Shown here: in pieces, positions 26,687-39,299 of the stretch
How the letters are laid out: each line of letters begins with the position of its first letter
How positions within the stretch are numbered: position 1 is the stretch's first letter
Source of the DNA: Rhodocollybia butyracea
Taxonomy: Eukaryota > Basidiomycota > Agaricomycetes > Agaricales > Omphalotaceae
DNA length: 64,000 nucleotides
Direction of reading: 5' to 3'
Assembly: GCA_015501585.1 (NCBI GenBank)
Contig: JADNRY010000004.1
Location: 186,001 to 250,000 of the forward strand
Notes under the pieces: generated by a model
Database searches by the model: none
What the model was told of the DNA's origin: nothing
What the model saw: the letters and a program-made list of their open reading frames with translations, nothing else
Program-made: the position numbers and the translations under genes

Positions 26687-29063
26687 ATGACGGATGAAGC
26701 CATCTCACCACAAAACTTACAGCGTGCCCTTGCTTATGCTGTCACGCCCTCGAACAATGATGTAGCTAGCTTCATCGCAGCCGTTCCATTTGCAGATGAG
26801 AAGACGGCTACCATGTTTTTGGAGGTAGGACCTTCTTGAACGAACCCTAATTACGCTAATACTATGCTTTCAAGGGTGCGAGTAATATTGACGAAGCCAT
26901 TAGTCAATATTTCGACAATCCAGACAGATACTCACACACTAAAGAGGAAACTAAGCGTTCCCAAGCACCCAAGCGTCCTCATACAAATGCGGTAATCGAT
27001 GCAGGGTACCTTCGTGCTCGAGACGAGGTGCGCTCCACAATTCGAGCATGGTATCGAGCTAATACCTTCTGGCACTCATAGCAAGATATGCAAAACTCGC
27101 TGCAAAATCTACAGCGCGCTCATGGTATCTACAATGATGATATCGAACCTGAACATGATTACGATTACCCTTGTGGCTGTGATATACACGAATATAAGAA
27201 GAAGAAAATGGGTCGGCTTGGTGTTCAGGAAGCGTGGTCCAGGGCAGTCATGTATCCAGGTCTGTACTATCTATTGTAAGTCTTAAGATATCAAGCGCTC
27301 CAACTCCTTCGAACAGGGGAAACATACTACCATGATTGTTATCAAAACAATTTTGGCAGAAACCCCTACAGATCCCGTGTCGTCTCACCCTTCCGCAGTT
27401 GGATCCGTTCTTCTCATCTCAAACCAAATGCACAATACTACACCAGGGCGGTCCAGCAGACTATACAGTTAAATCCAGATCTCAATGCACAAGCACAAGC
27501 CTATATAGATGCTAAGGAACCGTCGTTCGACATCTGGGCAGTCAACCAGGTTGGATCTTCAATCACAGGCATGAGTCTCTCCGACAACCACTCTAACCAA
27601 AATGATAATAGGAACCGACCAATGGGGGACCTCCAAGCGAACAAGATAGTATCACTGCTCCCCTCACGACCAGTAATCCCCAGAATCCCAAACGATCCAG
27701 GTTTTCCCGGTTCAAAATGGCCATTGTCTCTGGATTGACTCCTCGTAGTGCAACTCCGAAGAGCGCAGCAGATCAAATCCAAGAGTTACGAGACGCGATC
27801 TTGGACGAAGAGGATGATAGATGGCCAGACCCAGAGTGGAGACAGATCGTGGCGACATACCAGGAAAAACTTGGTATAAGTACCAAGGTGACCTACCTTC
27901 GTAATCACCAACCCATTCAGTACCTCCACCTACTGCGCGCAGGATACTTTGAGGCTATTCCAGTAGCTTGGGCAAACCAAAATTCCAACCCTCTAAATTC
28001 AATATCGATGCTTCGGCTGGGTGGCGAGGAGTCACTCCTGCCTGGAGGGGATTTGAAGATACTGCTGAAGAACGTCTTTACTGGATCTTGAATCACAGAG
28101 AACGAAGTGTTGGAACGAGGATGAAGCCAGATAGGATCTTCGAGATGAACATGGCTCGGGCCAGGATGGCTACAGCTGTCCCACCTCCCCCAGCATATTA
28201 CTCTCCCAATGATACCTGTCATCTTCAGCACACATCTGGCGACTACTCGCGGCAGGTCATGCCGCCTCCTTTCAGACTCTTTGGTAGGCCTGAAGTCTCC
28301 ACAGACAATACTATGATCCTGTTAGACGTCTCTGAGTCTATGAATTTCGATCCCGTTAGACCAAATTACGACCAATGCCTCATCACAGGTTATTCTAGAT
28401 CTACGCAGCCAAAGAACAAAGGTGAGCCTGACGCTTTTGCGATCTTGATTGTACTAACCTCTCTGTGCTCTAGATGTTGCAAAGGCCATTACGCGTCGCT
28501 TCACTGATGCCATGGCCAACCACGACCACAACTTCCAAGGCTACCAGCTCATCACTTTCTCGAGTAAGGCGAGCTACATCGGTGTTATCAACCACGAAAA
28601 TTTCACTTCAATGTGGAGGAATATCCGTATCGGAGGAGGGACCCGAGTTATGACTGGTTGGCAAAAAGTCAAGGATCTCCATTTCCAAACACACTCCGAA
28701 TGAGCAACTTACCATCCCGTGTATGGATGGCAAGCTGGTATGGAAACTCCAACGCTGGGGTTGCTTCTCCTACTTGACGGTGAAGCTACCGATATGGATG
28801 AATTCGAGCTCGAACTCCTCGGCCTTTCTTGGGTCCATGTCACGATCTTCTTGATTGGCGTCGACGGATGCCCCCATCACCATCGCCATGCCAATGAATT
28901 GCAGAGAATCAGCGAGGTTAATCATCACATTTCCTTTGTGGATGCTCAGGGTAACACTCCCGAACGATTTGTCACTCATGAGCTGCTTAAGCGACATCTG
29001 GGCTATGATGTTTCCATGGCTGAATTCGAGGAGCTGGAGCAACTCCCAGGCTATGCGCCATGA
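26687..29063 (+). pseudogene. VWA-domain protein, broken by two in-frame stops
   Basis: The ATG at 26687 starts a helical N-terminal module (ALAYAVTPSNNDVASFI, then GASNIDEAISQYF) resembling a UBA-like fold. A linker follows, then a von Willebrand A domain with the MIDAS motif DVSES (in MILLDVSESMNF), GGGTRVMTGW, LLLLLDGEATDMDEFELELL and HVTIFLIGVDGCPHHH. It ends EQLPGYAP. Two nonsense codons interrupt otherwise continuous coding: TAG at 27078-27080 (between FWHS and QDMQNSLQN) and TGA at 28701-28703 (between HFQTHSE and ATYHPVYGWQAG). A third join near 27275-27320 does not phase. Expected role from domains: ubiquitin-linked adaptor with metal-dependent adhesion domain. Likely a recent pseudogene. 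Confidence 0.75.
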
Positions 29064-29418
29064 AGACTTCATATTTTCTATCTAGTTCTTCGGCAATGTG
29101 TTTACAAGTTGATGATTGTCTCTATGTTAACATTGGCGTCCGAACGCAATGGTGTACTCCAAATTTACTTTTGGTATTCTTCAGAGCGGTCCCAGACATA
29201 TTAAGGATGCAAACTATGTATCTAAGTACTTACAAGTAAAAAACCTACATACAGCGTCCGACGGCATACTATCTCCAGATTTCAAAGCACTTGAAGGCTT
29301 TGGCAGTAAGTAATATCAAATACAGAATAACTTTGTGAAACAAAGGCCCGTGGCACACCTAATGGGAAGGCCGAGGCCAGAAACAATCAGCTGTGGACCG
29401 TGGTCCACTGGTCTGACT

Positions 29419-30779
29419 TCAATGACACTCCTCTTCATCCCCTTTAGCATGTTCGCCTGATCTACTATGGTCCAACAAGTCCAGCATGATTGGACTTGAG
29501 GATATTTCAACTGTCCTCGTCACCTTGACAGTGTGCATACTGTCAGAACCAATTGAAGTATCAAATGTAGTAGATTGTTTGCTGATTCCAAGTTTTTGTC
29601 CAGCAAACTGAAGAGAATGGGTAATCATTGAAGGAGTGGCTGGGGGTTTGCGATCTTGGTCGGCAAAACGTAACAGAGATGTGACAACAACAGGGAGATT
29701 ACAAACAATCAGAGAAATGCAGTCTTCAACCAATGCAGAGATGATTACTTTGATACCGCCAGTGGTTAAAATGAATGTTGCATGCACTAAGGAGACCTGG
29801 GCGACAATGCACAAGATTATTATTTGACCATTAAGCATGAAAGCTATTTGGAGACACTTACAACAGTAGTGACAAGACATGTGGAGAAAATCATTATTAA
29901 TTTTTTTCGAAGTGCTTTATCTTGAAGGTGCTTGAGTACAGTCAATGGGGCAACAAGCAAGAACAGGTCTGCAAGGATGTCGGCTTTGCACAAATTTCGG
30001 ATCAACAGTATGTTCAAGAAATGTAAATAAAGTAGGAGCTTACTAACTAACTGAGCAACAGCTACCTGAGTGGTGAGAGGACATTGTGGGTTCCTTGCTT
30101 CCTTCCATGATGGCATGGGTTCACAAACCCAGAATAGTTGGATGATCATAATCAGAGCTGCAAGGAAGTATACAACTGAGATGGCGACATAAAGCATTCT
30201 GCGCGAACGACTAGAATCAATGCGAATCACACTGTAAATGATGGATATTCGTGACCCCCTGTTGAGCAATGAGATATTCAGTCATAAGTCTGCCTACAGG
30301 CTACAGTCAGATTCCATACCAGATTACAGTGTAAAAAGTGATTGCCATGAGATAATATGCAGCGACTTGAGACAATTTTGACATGGTTTCTGCAAAATAA
30401 AAAGTAAAAAAGGGGTTATCTACCAAAGCAGCAGAAAGAGCCATAGTTACGTGGATTTTTGACATGTAAGAAAACAGCTGCTATCTGGGCAAAGAGTGTA
30501 AGAAGGGAAAATGCTGCCCATACCTGAAGTCCAGAAGATTTTGGTCAACTGTTTTTGAAAGAGAACTGGATTGAAACATGGCAGTAAATAATACTCACAT
30601 CGTCAATCCACCATCTGCCCCTACGAATGTAGAGACGGTGTGCCGTTGAGCTTATTGCCACAAATGCACAGACTGACTCAGTAACTGTAAGTGTGCATTA
30701 TTATTTCACAATTTTGGGGTTTAAGGTGTTCTGCAAACTTACTTTTCATTTGGACAAGGGGATCGTTGGTGTCAAGCAT
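29419..30779 (-). CDS. Seven-helix integral membrane protein, fungal rhodopsin-domain (PTH11-like) type
   Basis: The start at 30779 gives MLDTNDPLVQMK; an intron is followed by ITESVCAFVAISSTAHRLYI and GRWWIDD, the first-loop motif of fungal rhodopsin-domain proteins. Next come VWAAFSLLTLFAQIAAVFL, VVYFLAALIMIIQLFWVC, a Cys-containing loop with NPQCPLTTQVAVAQL, DILADLFLLVAPL, IMIFSTCLVTTVVSVVHATF and VEDCISLIVCNLPVVVTSLL. The cytoplasmic tail ends EEECH, stop at 29421-29419. Seven helices with this layout suggest a plasma-membrane sensor, but ligand and signalling partners are unknown. Several small introns; no obvious lesion seen. Confidence 0.7.
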
Positions 30780-31273
30780 TGCTGGGATGTGAGGGAGACG
30801 AATTATTCATCCGTTGAAAAGGCACCTTTAAAGACTTGTGTTCTACATTCATCGATAATCTCCGACGGCCAAACCCGAATTCCATATCTGAAGAACTGAT
30901 GCAATGCAACTAACTTGAATCACAAGCTTAGAACTGATGTCAGATGGACTTAATTCAACTGCAGTAGCTATAGTGTCATTTGACGCTCAGATGTTTAAAC
31001 ATCCCGTTCAAGATCCCGCTCTCGCATGGGACCTACTAGTTGATGCATGTGGTACTACCACATTGCGGAACTGTCTGTCAGCTTGAGATTATTGGGTTGT
31101 TGCACTGTATTACATACAGTGCCAATACTGTGCTTTGTCCAAGTCTTTGAAGTTTTCTGTCTTTTTCTGCTGGTATGATTTTCTGACATGAACATGGATT
31201 GACATTGCTCAGTTTGTAGTATTTGTGAGGAGACGGCTGGGCACTGTACCAGAATGTACCATGCCTTTTTTGA

Positions 31274-31335
31274 TGACAGGCCGATCACAGCGTGGTACCT
31301 GATTATCAATATATTGCGCTGTGATCGGCCTGTCA
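31274..31335. repeat. Perfect 19 bp inverted repeat with 24 bp loop
   Basis: The arm tgacaggccgatcacagcg (31274-31292) is repeated exactly in reverse complement at 31317-31335. It lies about 90 bp upstream of the secreted-protein ATG. It could form a stable hairpin or be a dimeric binding site. Confidence 0.9.
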
Positions 31336-31426
31336 ACTTTGATGATATTATAGTAGGAGCGCTCTTCAATCTGGCGAGATTTTGATTTGATTCCCCACCT
31401 TGCTCGGCTACAGCCTTCTCATCCTC

Positions 31427-32130
31427 ATGTTCAAGTTCGTAAATCTGTCTTTTGCAGTTGCCTTGGTGTATTATGGTATAGCCGCAGCAGCCAAAACCCC
31501 GGTTCAAGTTGATAACACCACCCTCTGGGTCAATGCCATTGTTGGAAAGAAAGGTGTATCAACAGTTGAATGTTGGGGTATTCAACCTCCGTTTGCTGTG
31601 TCCTCTCAGGTGAATTCAATTTCTTTATTTGAGAGTCTGTGTAAAGTGCTTAAGCGTTCAGTAGCCCGGTACTGTGGGCAATAAGTTATTGCAGCTAGGA
31701 AATTTGGCCAACGCAAGTTACACTGTGTTTCCAACCGGTCCGGATGTTGATTCTGGGTATGTCTAAAAATGTCTTTGTCAAATTCACTATTTCGAGCTGA
31801 CAATAATGCAAAATCAATAAGGTTGCATAATGCACCCAATGCACAGTATGTTTTTCTCCTTTCAATCTCCGTATCAGGGCACTCACTCCTTTGTTCAGAT
31901 GGGTAGCTCTCTTAGCTGGCCAGGGAAATATTAACTTTCCGGACTCACCGCATACACCAAATCTCACCTTTAATTCTGGTGAATTGATCATTGCAGTGGA
32001 CACACCCGGAACTTCTGCGGTTGGGCATAGATCAGTCTGGGTTGGGGGTACCATTGCATTGCAGATGCCCTTTGCACCTGGGTTCGTGCCAGCTCATAAA
32101 ACAGTTGAAAGTGCTTGCCCAAGGTCTTAG
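31427..32130 (+). CDS. Small secreted protein, family unknown
   Basis: Exons 31427-31609, 31695-31756, 31822-31845 and 31899-32130 sum to 501 nt, 166 residues, all in phase. The N-terminus MFKFVNLSFAVALVYYGIAA is a signal peptide. The mature part has DNTTLWVNAIVGKKGVSTVE, two cysteines (one early in VECWGIQPP, one at the very end in VESACPRS) that may form a disulphide, an NLTFNSGELIIAVDTPGTSA region, and an N-glycosylation sequon NLT. It reads like the beta-rich small secreted proteins common in basidiomycetes. The exon of 24 nt is unusually short. Function unknown; extracellular location is the firm part. Confidence 0.75.
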
Positions 32131-32299
32131 GTCTGTTTTGTAATTTGTAAAAGATGTGATTTAAACAATTTGGATGGTATAAGTAGTTTTGAGGCTGGCA
32201 AGATATTGACTACGCAAAACCAATTCAAGTTCTATGAAGTCCAAATACTAAGCTTGCAACAAAAGTCGACCATTCCAGCGAAAATTACAAGCCTCGACT

Positions 32300-33060
32300 C
32301 CTGACACGTCACTTCGGTCGCGATCATGTGAGCAACTGATCGGAGAACTTAAACTGTTAGGCTCTGCACTGGTGCTCTTGAACACAGAACAGAGGCACAG
32401 GTTCTCTCAGTGCCGCTGGGCGCCAAGTTAAACACATCTTCTGGGGTACCCTTGGTGAGCTGCAGTACCTTCAGGACGCGCGTTGGATTGAGGTTCTGAA
32501 CTTTGAAGTATGGTTTATGAACTCTGATCTATGTGGGAGATGGCTAGGTTTACTACAAAGAAGGGCTGCTCAAGGGACGCGCGTTAAGCCAGCTCCCGCG
32601 CTAATCTCCACTGACCGCGATTTTTGCCAAGAAGCAGATGTAGATGAATGATCCAAGAATGATCATAGCCTAAAGAGCTCCACAGGCGGGGAAATGAAGG
32701 ACATACAGTTGAACGGGTCAACTTCAGTCAAGGAGAAGGATGATCATCAACTTCAGAAAGGCAGTGTATCTTTTTTTTGCATTCTCCGAGTCCATAAATT
32801 TGGGATTTCTATTGGGGCTTGTCGTTCCTAGTTTCGCTCTGGTATTTAGCAAAAAAAAAAACAAGGAAAGAATGATTAATGAAGACAGATTTCCTCGTTT
32901 GCGGTGCTCAGTTCACGCGTCGTCTATTCTTTCTTTTTCTGCTATGCTGTACTAACTAACCCTCCTCTCCCAGCCAACGACCATTACAGCCCTTTAAACA
33001 TCTCCCTTGGTCTCAATGCTTGACATGAGACTCACAATTGATTCAACCCGAAGTACTTTG
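32300..33060 (+). repeat. Repeat module R2, copy 2
   Basis: Direct-orientation relative of 24.5-25.4 kb, found without the adjoining secreted gene. This shows R2 can occur independently of the 3.3 kb block. No coding content. Confidence 0.6.
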
Positions 33061-35070
33061 GAGACCTTGTAGCGTTTCGCCACATTGAACTCCGCCCCAT
33101 AAATCTTCAAGTTTACCGAAACTGTCCTTCGAGCTTTTGAAGCCCTGCCGCGGCCATTCCGGCTACGTTCTTTCCTCTCGTCCTCGCAGGTTTTGATAAT
33201 TGAGTTGTAACCATGCCTGAAGGCCCAAATGAACAAACACATAGTAGACGGCCATTGTCAACATAAGATCCGTTGGAACTGCCGCGCTCTTCTTCCCAGC
33301 GGCGCCTCCTACGCTCCCTCACCTGCCGTGCCATCCGCAAAGTTGATCACCTCACTTCGGGATCAGAGCGTCGGAACCATCTGTCTCGATGAGAACACTC
33401 ACTTCGTTTTTAGGATGATAAACGGCAACAAGAGTTGTTTGGCGCTCAATAATGGGCTCGAGAGGCTATGGCCCTATCCTTGTCGTCTCTATCAGTAATT
33501 CTCGTTGGATATGACCCGATGATATGCAACCGAACAACGTACTTGTAACAAGTATCTTGCTCCCGCCTCCGCTGCTGGAGGGAACAAGAAAAAATGTAAG
33601 CAGTCCAGAGGACTTGTTTCAATCAATTGACGTTACACTGCGGCCAGCAACAGCGTATCTCTTGCGCGTGCAAATGCAATGGTACCTTGAGCTTATCAGC
33701 TTGGTAGATCATGACCCCCTTTTGAAAAATAACTTGTATTGTTTCTGCCTGTCACTTCGCTGAACCTCCGAAATCCCCGAGCCCAAACTACGAATCCCGG
33801 TTGGAGCTTAAACGGAAGTTGATGAACATAGACTCAGACATTAAGCCCTTAGCGCTCGCTCACCATTCACAAGGCTATGAGGACATTTCCGACATCGCCT
33901 ATTAAAGCCTATTAAAGGCCTATATCGAGCATCACAGTTGAGGCAGTTCGAACATGCAGATGAGTGGAGGAGAGGAAGAGTGTCACATTTGTTAATATTT
34001 CGTCCGTTCCCAGTTCACATCACACTTTCTGCCCACAGAGCCACTTCAACGAGCCCTGTATCCCACTGCGCCCATAGATCCACCTATGCCATATGGGAGG
34101 ATACATCCGACTGGTAAAGGGTACGGGCTCACGAAACTCGACAGCAACACACTGAATTGGTGTCGAAATATGCTTCATAGCATTTACTGACGTACGTGGT
34201 GGGGGTTATGTAGCTCAATCCACATACTTAGTATCGCTGTACAGAAATGAAAATCTATGCAAAACTGGTGAAGACCGCGGGAAAGAGGGAAGGACACAGG
34301 TGACAGCAGGGACGATGAGGACGGGGGCAGAATGAGAACCAAATGAAGTTCCACTCCTTCTCCGTTGCATTGCTGATACGACTGTATAGGCAAGGACGTT
34401 GTAAAGGGTTAGATCCAACAATCTTGGATCCTCGGGTTTGATTGATTGCGAGTCACGGGTGCCAGAACGAAAGGACATCAGCGACACAGGATAGCTTGCT
34501 TTGGCAAAGAGGATGAATTATATTGTGGTTCCTTGTGCCAAGAAGTCTTAGTCGCTACGAGGGAAAAAATGAGGAGGGATAGAACAGAAGATCTAGATGA
34601 AAAGAGAAGGAACTGACGTTAAGTGGCGGTCAAAGATATCAGGGAGCAACAACACAGACACAAACAAACACAGAGTGATAATCCGATAATTATCCTTCTC
34701 CTTGACCCATTCGAGTGGCGCGCATTGCACATGCTAAGACTTCCCTCCAGAAAGACGCAACTGTAGCAGAAGAAAAGCAACAAGCATATAAAGGTCGCGG
34801 AGGTGGGAGACGAGGCAGCGGAAACTATGAACCGAAAAATAAAAATCGATAGTTTTTCTTCCAAATGTTATTCCCCGCATGCGTGTTCATATCCATTCGC
34901 ATTCCTATACGATTATCCTATGTTCCGCCTCTGCATCGTTTGCCTGAATCAGTAATTAGGATCGACCGTATTTGGCGCGTAATTCCTACTGTTATAAGGG
35001 CGGTTGGGATCCACGTAGAAAGTGCTATCGCCGTTTACGCTAGGCTTCATTTAATTTGGATGTCTTGAAT
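33061..35070. other. Repeat-rich intergenic region, no gene recognised
   Basis: Several open frames of 70-90 codons exist on both strands, without domains or conserved exon structure. Probably decayed repeat sequence. Confidence 0.35.
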
Positions 35071-35074
35071 CTTG

Positions 35075-35580
35075 AAGCTTGAGTATTCTTGGCCAACTTG
35101 TTTGTAGAAAGAATCATGTCGTGGAGACAAAACAAGGCGTCGCTCTGATTGGCGCTAGCTTAACGCGCGTCTCTGGCGCGCCCGATCGGAGAGTCACCTC
35201 TTAAATCTTGACAATTTTATCTCTGGATTCCTGTAGACTAAAGCATTTTAAAAGCCCATCACATCTTGCAGGACAGACGCGTTAACTTTGCTTTCGACGT
35301 GTCTCCGCTGAGCACTAGCGCAAGCAGTTTAGGTCTCTCAGTTGTTCCATAGAACTGAGGCTGCTGTACTGGAAGCCACCAACTCTTTTCACATATCTCT
35401 TGGAAATTACCATAAACGGAGCACAGAACAGCGATGACATCAACCAAGTCAAAGGTATCCATGCAGAAAAACAAACAAAAAATAAGCAGCCCGGAGTCGG
35501 CAGTGATTCTTGCATGTAACAACGGGGATGACATCGACGGCACCCTGGCCTTGGGCTCTCGTAGATCATCGATCATCGAT
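35075..35580. repeat. Repeat module R3, uninterrupted copy
   Basis: Similar to the two flanks of the DIRS element: gattcctgtagac...cccatcac (35225-35260) matches 42421-42470, and the segment gtgtctccgctgagcac...ggagcacag (35300-35425) matches 48555-48690. It therefore serves as the empty-site relative of the DIRS insertion. The palindrome gatcatcgatcatcgatcatg occurs near 35567-35584. Confidence 0.65.
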
Positions 35581-37563
35581 CATGCCTGTCAGATGCCCCT
35601 TTGAAGAATCCACCGTGTCTCCTACCAGTCGCTTTGCTGAACCTCCGTACTCCTTCCAGAATCGATATACTCCGAACGAATCCTAGTTGGAATGGAAACT
35701 ATAGAGGATAGACAGAGTCAGAAATCTAAAACGCTCAGCGCTCACTGAGCGTTCACGCGACTACCAAGACAATTTCACAGAGCAGATACGATTGTTGATT
35801 CGAGCTTGCTGAGGCCTGCGTAGTAATACATCCGGAGGAGAGAGTGTCATCGATTCTCGCTGCGAAAGAAGATAGCTAATTCGTCCTTTCCAGAAATACA
35901 CCTGCTGTCACCTCTCAGATAGGCCACTCCACCGAAACAAATTCAAGACCAAAGGGCAAATCTACACTGCTCGCCTCTCGTATGCATGTTTTCTGGATTG
36001 GATAAGGTTGATTTTTTGGCAGTTATGGACACGGAAAACGGAAAAGTTGTTGCTATTGGTTGGAATCACAAATCTTTGGTCTTCGGGCCAAACGATCAAC
36101 GAGACAAAGGGACATTCACAGAAATTTTAAGGCCTGTAACGGTTGCCGGTGAGGCTTAGAGGTTGTCTCCCCTAGGCAGACCCAATACGTTTCTTCACAG
36201 GCAGACAGTGCAAACTTGTAAGGAGAGAATCTGAGAGCATGAGGAGGATTAGAACGCGTAGCAGAAAAGAAGAACCGGCGCGAAAGATGGCAGCGAATAA
36301 ACATATGGAAGAAAACCCTCTTCATTGATCAAACTTTCCTAGTTTGTTTCACTAGATCGCTGAGCTAAACTTGCAAACAATAGGATTCGGAACGAGGAGC
36401 CACAGAAGAAGGTTCAAAACACACTATATCAATCCGATTAGCCATCCTTCTCCTTGACCCGTTCGTGTCCTTCGCTTCCCAGCCTGCCGAGCTCATTAGG
36501 ACATCTTATGCATTCATTTGCTTCCCAACCTGTGTAAAAATTACGCTAGATGAGGCGGGCCGGCATGGGAGGATATGGTAGTGACAGGAACCGTTACGAC
36601 AAGGTTAGCCGCGCGTGTTTTGAGCGGCCCGCTCTTTGTGCTCAACCTCGATTCAACAAGAGTCTGCAGCTCATCAAACGTGCCACAGACGTGTTTAACT
36701 TTGTACTGGGCAGAACCGTGCCTCTGTTCAGTGTCAAGCTCAGTGCAAACAGTTTCAATTCTCTTCACTCTACACGGCCGCAACTGTAGTTATCGAAACT
36801 ACTCTTTCAGACAATCGTTACGAGTTGACTATCCCGCCTCAAATATGCTTCAATGAAACCAACGCGACAACGTGGCAGTAAAACGATAGAGAGTTCACCC
36901 ATCAATATGAAGAACTCAGCCAAGACATGGTTACAGGTTTTGTAACCAGTGTGGTGAACTTTAGTCGGGGCCCATATGTATCGCGCTGATACACGCTTGG
37001 GTGGATTTAATGCACTGGGCCATATGGTGTACCACGAATCAGATCAAACTACTAGTTCTACTGTTCTACGGCCCAAGACATCCTCGCTAATCTGACTTTC
37101 ACCAGTCCTCCTTTGTCCACGAAATCATGCTGCGAGTCAATCTTCGTATCAAATACCTCAGAGAAAGGCACAATTTGGCAGTCGCTCCAGCAATTCTGCA
37201 AGTCTATTTCATTGATTCCTCGTCATCCGTTATGCGACTTGCAATACTTAGTCCAAGTCTCCAACTCAAGGATTTGCAAGGGATTATCCATGCCCGAACG
37301 TTGAACCCCTCAGGACATAAATTTGCAGCATGCATCATCCAAATTCTCCCAGATCTCGCCGATTGTGCGAAATCTGGAGCGTAGTAAGTTTTTGTGTATT
37401 CGCTGGCTCATCCGACTCCGTTTAAAATGCAGCGTAGTTTCTCCCGAAGTCTGTAGCAGCTGTGAAGGCCCATCGCTCAACCCTTTTAGATGTCCTGTAT
37501 CGATGGGGAACCACTAATGTTCTTTAAAGGCCGACCAAGAGAACCAAGACATACTTACCAACC

Positions 37564-37880
37564 ATGTTCCGTTTGTCAAAACATTAACACTGTTTTCTCC
37601 ATGATCCTCCTATTTCAAGTCATGAAGTCAGATCCTTGCCCGGACTGAAGTGGCGTACGTGAGTTTGCTTGTAACAGTTTTGATTACAAAATTTGCTGCG
37701 TAGGAGACGGTCTTTACCAATTGCCACACTTATTTCTTCAATCTCTCCTCCTTTGCCCTGGCACAAGGATGCACTGTGTGGGGGTGGGTATTTGACGCAG
37801 TGTCTCCGAGCAACCGTAGTTCCAATCATGGCTTGGGGACCAGGATGGACCCATGCTCAAACGAACGGTAAACTATAAAG
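37564..37880 (+). pseudogene. MFRL-leader gene, second type, copy B (decayed)
   Basis: ATG at 37564. An extra A after the leader's fifth codon region (tcaaaacattaac against tcaaacattaac in copy C) brings an early stop. Downstream block with ttgccacacttatttcttcaatctctcctcc is shared with copy C. Not functional as read. Confidence 0.5.
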
Positions 37881-38346
37881 GACTTAGGCAACTTGCGCTC
37901 GCAAACAATAACTAGTAGCTCTTCAGCTTTCTCGAAGTTCCCCTCAAATGTTTTTCAATGTCCCCAAAATGCCTAGACCTATTTACGTTCTCTGTCCAAG
38001 CAAATTTTTAGCCGTAGTTCCAAGGGTCTGGCCCTACATAGGATGGACCTTTGCCAAAACGAAGGTTGAAACATTGAGAAGATATTTAAGCAAGCTTGGC
38101 GCTCAAATGATGAATAAATCTTCGGCTTTTTCCCCTTGCCTAGGATTGTTTACTTGATTGTCTAGACCTGTTCATGTCCCAGACCCCTCCTTTGCAGTGG
38201 CAAGTAGTTCGGGACGGGTGACGAATTCGAATTCTCCCATTCATTCAAAATGTGATGTAGTTCCTCCCGAGGTTGCAGCGACCATGAAGGTAAGTTAATG
38301 CTCCATATAGACCGGTTTCATACCTAGAGAACTACTAGCACTTGCG

Positions 38347-38354
38347 TATAAAAG
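38347..38354 (+). promoter_or_regulatory. TATA box of secreted gene copy B
   Basis: TATAAAAG sits 33 bp before the ATG at 38387. Equivalent boxes are at 41181-41188 (copy C, TATATAAC), 49656-49663 (copy D) and 23280-23273 (copy A, minus strand), at nearly the same distance in all copies. Confidence 0.6.
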
Positions 38355-38386
38355 CCAGAGATGTAAACAGGACCTAATCAACAGTC

Positions 38387-38861
38387 ATGTTCCGTCTCTC
38401 CAGTATCAACACCGTTGTCTCAATCCTCTTTCTCTTCCAAGTCGTGGTTCAAGGCATGCCCCAGTCTCGTGCTGAGGAAGACATTATCTGTGAGCATCTT
38501 TAATACATCTTATGCTCCCGTTCGTTTACACTCATGTGCCGCGACATAGGTCGTACAGGCTACGTGAGTTCTTCCGACTCTGTTGTGCACCAACTCAGCA
38601 TTTCTTACTGACACCCAATTGACACCTGCATACTTCTAGCCCCTCGACTGTATGTCATTATAATCTACCAGTTTGAGTTAACTCTAACAGTGGGTATACA
38701 GGTCCTGAAGGGTATCGCTGCTGCAAGGGGTTCGTTAGCGACCCGACCGGAAGGTATTTTATTTTGAATAGCGTCGAGTTTGCCCAAATTTGTCTGCTAA
38801 CGCTACACTTATTAGCTGTATCCTTGACTCTCCCGGCACTATTTGTATTGGGGATGCGTAG
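38387..38861 (+). CDS. Cysteine-rich secreted protein, knottin-like framework, copy B
   Basis: Exons 38387-38489, 38550-38563, 38640-38649, 38702-38753, 38816-38861 total 225 nt, 74 residues, with correct phases. The signal peptide is MFRLSSINTVVSILFLFQVV, followed by a short acidic propeptide-like segment. The mature part has six cysteines spaced C-X7-C-X5-CC-X10-C-X8-C and ends IGDA. The third exon is 10 nt; skipping it would break the frame, so it is required. The framework matches inhibitor-cystine-knot proteins in order and approximate spacing; the biological role is unknown. It is neither a hydrophobin (eight cysteines, two CC pairs) nor any domain I can name. Likely secreted; a defence, inhibitor or effector-like role is inference. 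Confidence 0.75.
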
Positions 38862-39299
38862 TTGAGACAGTCATGACACTGAAACTCCTTATTGGGCTTC
38901 TTATGAATGAATTTGTTCTTTGTTTGAGGATATCCCCTGCGGTGTGATAAAGAGAACAGAAATGAAATTGCATCCATCCGGTGGCTAAGTACAGGTTTGC
39001 AAAGAACGTGCCTATAGTACCTGTATGGAAAAGATGATCTGAAGAGCATATGTTATAAGTTTTTTGAAAGTTTTCTATGTTGGCCCGTTGGGGCTGGAAA
39101 ACTTGATAGCGCCTTCTGCCCTTTGCCAGGTGTGTTTGCACAACGAAGCCAAATACATCGTAGGGACTAGGGCAAGATTGATAGCTGATTCGGTCGAGAA
39201 CAAATCGGTTAAGCCTTGAGGAATTGTGGTACAAGTACACCCAGGCATAGGCATGGCTATTCAATATCGCGGGATCGATTGTGGATATGACCCACTTTC

